Assembly (NCBI RefSeq): GCF_910591885.1
Contig: NC_063276.1
Span: forward strand, 8,432,001 to 8,496,000
DNA length: 64,000 nt
Direction: 5' to 3'
Origin: Bombus terrestris
Lineage: Eukaryota > Arthropoda > Insecta > Hymenoptera > Apidae
The translations under genes and the position numbers were made by a program. The notes under the pieces are model-generated. The model saw nothing but the letters and a program-made list of their open reading frames with translations. It had not been told where the DNA came from and made no database searches. This document shows, one piece after another, positions 63,301-64,000 of this stretch (position 1 is the stretch's first letter; each line of letters opens with the position of its first letter).

Positions 63301-63359
63301 AACAAGATAAAGGACGAACTTAATGCTGACGAGAGTATCAAAGAAATCCAGGCTACCTT
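27311..63359 (+). CDS. apolpp: Apolipophorin (apoLp-II/I precursor), 14 coding exons, 3' end outside the window
   Basis: This gene encodes the insect lipophorin apoprotein, secreted by fat body into haemolymph, where it carries diacylglycerol, sterols and hydrocarbons. The joined exons give 2512 residues plus two bases. Residues 1-25 are a signal peptide with a hydrophobic core LVCLLFLFVV. From about residue 37 comes the vitellogenin-N/lipoprotein N-terminal domain, with the typical ETDVMGTCPTEF motif at 159-170 and an alpha-helical solenoid around 440-590. A DUF1943-type open beta-sheet follows from about 610, with YPTGLGSALSL at 804. A furin-type site, RPKR, sits at 711-714, where the family is cleaved into apoLp-II and apoLp-I. 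The rest is beta-rich lipid-binding sequence. Family members have about 3300-3400 residues, so roughly a quarter, including the expected C-terminal VWF type D domain, is missing because the window ends. All junctions keep phase and use GT-AG. Confidence 0.93.
29653..29934 (+). repeat. Tandem duplication of a 141-bp unit
   Basis: Two head-to-tail copies, 29653-29793 and 29794-29934, both starting ATTTCARATCGGATTACTTA and containing GCAACAACAGGTYAAATTAC. They differ at about a dozen positions, so the duplication is fairly recent. Non-coding, within intron 1. Confidence 0.88.
30690..31930 (+). mobile_element. Decayed non-LTR retrotransposon (LINE) fragment
   Basis: Three pieces of a LINE ORF2 occur in the right order on the + strand. 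30709-30900 reads NTIRNIALKRTTGSYRTTP and later KLSSTPNNP, the segment after the reverse transcriptase. Around 31387-31480 is an RNase H piece ending VIFT*VPFHQG, where the usual Trp of the WVPSH motif has become a TGA stop at 31447. 31775-31925 resembles the C-terminal end (CKKYKYQRAKYKLHSPRN, then a LEFL string in another frame). Stops and frameshifts show that it is dead. RNase H places it near the I/R1/LOA group; the 5' limit is uncertain. Confidence 0.65.
32330..33030 (+). other. CpG-rich block in intron 1 with a short ATG-led frame
   Basis: Composition is clearly richer in G+C than its flanks. An ATG at 32792 opens 43 codons, MGRGVTLTSQQHSVRSLFSV and on, up to AG|GTAAATAAG at about 32923, which could be a donor; read through, it stops at TAA. 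CGCATAAAAG at 32952 is TATA-like. It may be a conserved regulatory element or an alternative first exon; neither can be shown here. Confidence 0.25.
33290..33430 (+). repeat. Dispersed A+T-rich repeat family, copy 1
   Basis: The copy starts near AGAAATTTGTTTTATCTACTG and ends near CCTATAAATGCATAAAAATTC. It matches, in the same order, the reverse complement of the sequence at 62870-63010 and at 51110-51260, with many substitutions. Confidence 0.5.
33855..34110 (+). repeat. Dispersed A+T-rich repeat family, two tandem partial copies
   Basis: Both halves contain a CGNACTTTTANGAACANNAT string (33867 and 34000) followed about 90 bp later by GATATTTTATA. The second half has TCATCTACTGAAAATTATA, seen also at 45955 and, diverged, near 59985. 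Confidence 0.5.
37690..37920 (+). promoter_or_regulatory. Candidate enhancer: cluster of ACAAT/ATTGT motifs
   Basis: A block less A+T-rich than its surroundings holds five SOX-type cores within 116 bp: ACAAT at 37798, 37876 and 37909, ATTGT at 37828 and 37848. The last lies within TTTAAACAAT, also a forkhead-like string. Function is inference from motif density alone. Confidence 0.3.
38800..39080. other. G+C-richer block in intron 1
   Basis: Balanced composition in an A+T-rich intron, no coding frame, no repeat. It looks like a possible conserved non-coding element. Confidence 0.25.
40391..40475 (+). promoter_or_regulatory. CRE-type sites: two perfect TGACGTCA palindromes and a partial one
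   Basis: TGACGTCA occurs at 40451-40458 and again at 40468-40475, each inside ATTTGACGTCA, and TGACGTCC occurs at 40391-40398. TGACGTCA is the full cAMP-response element bound by CREB/ATF bZIP factors. Location in the first intron of the gene suggests a regulatory role, which is inferred. Confidence 0.4.
41253..41571. mobile_element. piggyBac-like MITE, 319 bp, with TTAA target duplication
   Basis: TTAA flanks both sides (41249-41252 and 41572-41575). The left end is CCGTTTGAGTTCCAAG; the reverse complement of the right end is CCGTTTGAGTCCCAGG. The interior contains no transposase. It sits in intron 1. Confidence 0.85.
41780..42965. mobile_element. Compositionally distinct block, possible LTR-type or other transposon relic
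   Basis: For about 1.2 kb the sequence is less A+T-rich than its flanks, changing abruptly near 42965 (GAGTGCCGCTACA followed by A+T-rich DNA). It has no long open frame and no inverted ends that I can confirm. Non-coding LTR-like DNA is one reading; a single-copy non-coding block is another. Confidence 0.25.
43230..43570 (+). other. CpG-rich island in intron 1
   Basis: High CpG with GCGCG strings (43477-43505). A 93-codon frame starting at a non-ATG codon (43288) covers most of it, but overlapping frames on both strands are open too, which is typical of CpG-rich DNA that lacks stop codons. No protein family is recognised. Confidence 0.3.
44030..44340 (+). other. CpG-rich island with a GA microsatellite
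   Basis: Contains CGCGCGCCGCGACG around 44109 and a purine run of (GA)n/(AAAGAG)n at 44161-44197. No supported protein. Together with 43230-43570 it forms the richest G+C zone of intron 1. Confidence 0.35.
45560..46170 (+). repeat. Degenerate short tandem repeats and a dispersed repeat copy
   Basis: A unit of about 50-55 bp built on TTAATCNACGAAAATATNAA recurs from 45560 to 45870 and again at 46040-46140. Between them, 45897-46030 is a copy of the dispersed family (TTTTTACGAACAGAACTAAA, then TTTCATCCACTAAAAATTGT). Confidence 0.45.
49800..50080 (+). other. G+C-richer block near the 3' end of intron 1
   Basis: An open frame of 89 codons covers this stretch but resembles no family known to me and has no matching splice sites. 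The balanced base composition suggests a conserved non-coding element. Confidence 0.25.
51000..51310 (-). repeat. Dispersed A+T-rich repeat family, inverted copy in intron 1
   Basis: Ordered landmarks GCGATTCTGAGATTCTTTAA, GAATGTTTATGCATTT, ATATGCAAAGATATAC and GAATGAAACAAATCTCCG are shared with 62780-63060 in intron 13. The copy ends about 50 bp before the microexon. Confidence 0.6.
51360..51392 (+). CDS. apolpp: Apolipophorin exon 2: 33-nt microexon
   Basis: Acceptor TTGTTGCAG|C and donor GGAA|GTAAGT bound 33 bases that encode residues 26-36, SKSGCTVGCRG, just after the signal peptide. Phase matches exon 1 and exon 3. The Cys pair CTVGC is the first cysteine motif of the mature protein. 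Confidence 0.85.
51393..51757 (+). other. apolpp: Apolipophorin intron 2
   Basis: 365 nt, GTAAGT to AATAG, A+T-rich, nothing else recognised. The acceptor has a good TCTGTCTTTTTAAATAG tract. Confidence 0.85.
51758..51942 (+). CDS. apolpp: Apolipophorin exon 3: start of the lipoprotein N-terminal domain
   Basis: Acceptor AAATAG|TG and donor GCG|GTATTA. The exon encodes residues 37-98, beginning MHPKKAYQEGHTYVYNLEGT, the typical entry (Y.Y...G) of the vitellogenin-type lipid-transport domain. It ends in phase 0. Confidence 0.92.
51943..52383 (+). other. apolpp: Apolipophorin intron 3
   Basis: 441 nt, GTATTA to TTTTCAG. A diverged ATACAAAAATATGATG string may belong to the dispersed repeat family, but the match is too weak to assign. 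Confidence 0.85.
52384..52566 (+). CDS. apolpp: Apolipophorin exon 4
   Basis: Acceptor TTTTTCAG|CC and donor GAG|GTTTGT. It encodes residues 99-159 in phase 0 at both ends, including LCTDSGDSQASLNIKRAAVS, typical of the beta-barrel part of the N-terminal domain. It ends in Glu, which with exon 5 forms the family motif ETDVMGTC. Confidence 0.92.
52567..53478 (+). other. apolpp: Apolipophorin intron 4, with an AT microsatellite
   Basis: 912 nt, GTTTGT to TTTTCAG. An (AT)n run lies at 53025-53043, flanked on both sides by CATACATTAAT (53016 and about 53061). Confidence 0.85.
53479..58014 (+). CDS. apolpp: Apolipophorin exon 5: 4536-nt main exon with the furin site
   Basis: Acceptor CTTTTCAG|AC and donor GCG|GTAAGA, phase 0 at both ends, encoding residues 160-1671 in one open frame. 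It starts TDVMGTCPTEF, contains the helical solenoid (about 440-590), an NMT N-glycosylation sequon at 645, RPKR at 711-714 and the open beta-sheet region. The frame is also open for 28 codons upstream and 20 codons downstream of the exon, ending in TAA, but those intronic extensions have no family similarity and the acceptor and donor fit the neighbouring exons. Confidence 0.95.
58261..58767 (+). CDS. apolpp: Apolipophorin exon 6
   Basis: Acceptor TTTTATAG|AG and donor AAG|GTATTT. 169 codons, residues 1672-1840, phase 0. It begins SKVNLRHGNN, and continues the repetitive amphipathic beta-strand pattern of apoLp-I. Confidence 0.92.
59127..59313 (+). CDS. apolpp: Apolipophorin exon 7
   Basis: Acceptor TTTTGCAG|AG and donor AAAG|GTGACT. 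It encodes residues 1841-1902 plus one base. The donor is chosen at 59314 because exon 8 is open only if it receives one base; reading on would reach TAG at 59349. Confidence 0.9.
59660..59876 (+). CDS. apolpp: Apolipophorin exon 8
   Basis: Acceptor ATTACAG|GT and donor GGAAG|GTATTC. It encodes about residues 1903-1974 plus two bases, starting GEWIVDTAKG. The other two frames at this acceptor hit a stop within four codons, which fixes the phase. Confidence 0.9.
59877..60337 (+). other. apolpp: Apolipophorin intron 8, with a dispersed repeat copy
   Basis: 461 nt, GTATTC to ATCCAG. About 59925-60060 resembles the dispersed family (TTTTTCCGAACGTAATTAAC, AAATGGAA, TACTTATTCCCCTTACTAAA in the order seen at 45905-45975). 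Confidence 0.7.
60338..60630 (+). CDS. apolpp: Apolipophorin exon 9
   Basis: Acceptor TATATCCAG|C and donor GAAC|GTGAGT. It encodes residues 1975-2072 plus one base, with TNYKRRDEDGKIVVEGNGSM. An in-frame alternative acceptor at 60312-60313 would add 24 nt (8 residues); the downstream one is preferred for its better pyrimidine content. Confidence 0.85.
61073..61267 (+). CDS. apolpp: Apolipophorin exon 10
   Basis: Acceptor TTTTTCAG|AG and donor GCTG|GTAAAA. It encodes residues 2073-2137 plus one base: KKLLKHQVTVEVDLKKFNV, continuing the beta-rich region. Confidence 0.9.
61345..61571 (+). CDS. apolpp: Apolipophorin exon 11
   Basis: Acceptor GATTACAG|CT and donor AAG|GTAACA, after an intron of only 77 nt. 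It encodes residues 2138-2213 and ends in phase 0. It contains FTYDLPKTKQTASYKVDASL, typical beta-strand alternation. Confidence 0.9.
61854..62346 (+). CDS. apolpp: Apolipophorin exon 12
   Basis: Acceptor CATTTGCAG|GA and donor AAAG|GTAAGT. 164 codons plus one base, residues 2214-2377. It includes an NLT N-glycosylation sequon in EGRNLTSSIEV. The open frame continues past the donor to a stop at 62493, but that tail is intronic because exon 13 joins in phase. Confidence 0.92.
62347..62510 (+). other. apolpp: Apolipophorin intron 12
   Basis: 164 nt, GTAAGT to AATTTCAG. The reading frame of exon 12 stays open almost to its end. Confidence 0.85.
62511..62695 (+). CDS. apolpp: Apolipophorin exon 13
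   Basis: Acceptor TAATTTCAG|GC and donor GTG|GTAAGT. It encodes residues 2378-2439, starting GNPKVKFSVNGQVVIGQLAE, and ends in phase 0 after ENVAELV. Confidence 0.92.
62696..63138 (-). repeat. apolpp: Apolipophorin intron 13, mostly a dispersed repeat copy
   Basis: 443 nt, GTAAGT to TTTACAG. From about 62780 to 63060 it matches, in order, the repeat at 51000-51310; the family orientation taken from 33290 makes this an inverted copy. Confidence 0.65.
63139..63359 (+). CDS. apolpp: Apolipophorin exon 14 (last exon in the window)
   Basis: Acceptor TTTTACAG|GA and donor ACCTT|GTGAGT. 73 codons plus two bases, residues 2440-2512. It changes character to a charged helical segment (EIKKNKILELVKKLKDVDDY and following), which matches the helix-rich stretch that precedes the C-terminal part in lipophorins. 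The following TGA in frame belongs to the donor and is not taken as the stop, since family members are much longer. Confidence 0.9.
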
Positions 63360-64000
63360 GTGAGTATTCTTACGAGATTCTGTTTCCTATAGTGATATTT
63401 AACATGAGCCACAGGATATTGCGCATAGAATAGATACTTAATCGTATTCTGTACTAACTTGTGGTGATATAGAAACTATAGTAAAAATATATTTTAAATA
63501 TAGTTTAACTATAGATAAATATAGTTTAGATTACGTAAAGTCATTTAAACAGTATCACGGTAATCGTTATCAAATAATTGTTTCCTTTTTTTAAATTTAC
63601 AGATGTTTTTTAATAAATGTGTAATATATGTAGAGGAAAAATAGTTTAAACTATTTTAAATGAGATATCTTGTATATTGAAATTGATAACAGTGAAACTT
63701 TCATTAGGTGGACAAAATTATTTACTAGTAAAAATATATATAAAACAAATTGAAATGATACTATTGTATTTGTCTAGTCCATACCAAGCGAAGTATTTGT
63801 TTACTTAGTGTGAATATTAATGATTTGAAAACTTTGTAAACTATGTATTATATAGTATTATATTACCTACTATATAATATATATACAATAGTCATTAAAC
63901 GGTACTACTATACTCTATGAATAAAATTAAGAAAAGAGTACACTAAGCATAGACTCATAAATGCTACATTAAACAATTATAATAAAAATACGAATATAAC
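63360..64000 (+). other. apolpp: Start of apolipophorin intron 14
   Basis: GTGAGT donor at 63360; no acceptor with a matching exon is seen before the window ends. A+T-rich, with TATAGT/ATATAG strings between 63476 and 63530 and around 63850-63890. Confidence 0.7.

Noticed and set aside
63360..63363. In-frame TGA at 63360-63362 taken as the end of the protein
   Set aside because: It overlaps a strong donor (CTT|GTGAGT), and family members are about 800-900 residues longer.
1..64000. CRISPR arrays, operons or other prokaryotic systems
   Set aside because: No regularly spaced repeats or bacterial gene layout; the window is an intron-rich animal genome.

Overview
The window is animal nuclear DNA: very A+T-rich, full of microsatellites and small degenerate transposons, with one large intron-split gene. 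That gene encodes the apolipophorin precursor (apoLp-II/I, the insect lipid-carrier protein of the vitellogenin/apoB superfamily), so the source is an insect. The A+T-rich background with isolated CpG-rich islands, and the many short TTAA- and TA-flanked elements, fit a hymenopteran, most likely a bee. The genus cannot be fixed from the sequence alone.

Layout. Bases 1-143 may be the coding tail of another gene entering from the left (weak evidence). From 144 to about 27,000 I find no convincing gene. This stretch holds A+T-rich DNA, a pyrimidine-rich tract (1612-1972), a degenerate minisatellite (6296-6590), two 214-bp mariner-type MITEs, a piggyBac-like MITE, Tc1-like debris, another MITE (26171-26342) and several CpG-rich blocks that may be conserved regulatory DNA.

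The apolipophorin gene runs on the + strand from the ATG at 27311 to beyond the right edge. Fourteen coding exons can be placed by frame, phase and GT-AG boundaries. Exon 1 encodes the signal peptide. It is followed by a 24-kb intron, a 33-nt microexon, two small exons, a 4.5-kb exon that holds the furin-type site RPKR (residues 711-714) separating apoLp-II from apoLp-I, and nine more exons. The visible part encodes 2512 residues plus two bases of the next codon. The C-terminal part, expected to include a von Willebrand type D domain, lies outside the window.

Intron 1 carries a decayed non-LTR retrotransposon (RT tail, RNase H and C-terminus), a 141-bp tandem duplication, a TTAA-flanked MITE, a pair of perfect CRE palindromes, a cluster of SOX-type motifs, CpG-rich islands and copies of a dispersed repeat family that recurs in introns 8 and 13. 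No RNA gene, CRISPR array or prokaryotic system was seen. The open points of most interest are the possible regulatory elements in intron 1 and the repeat families.
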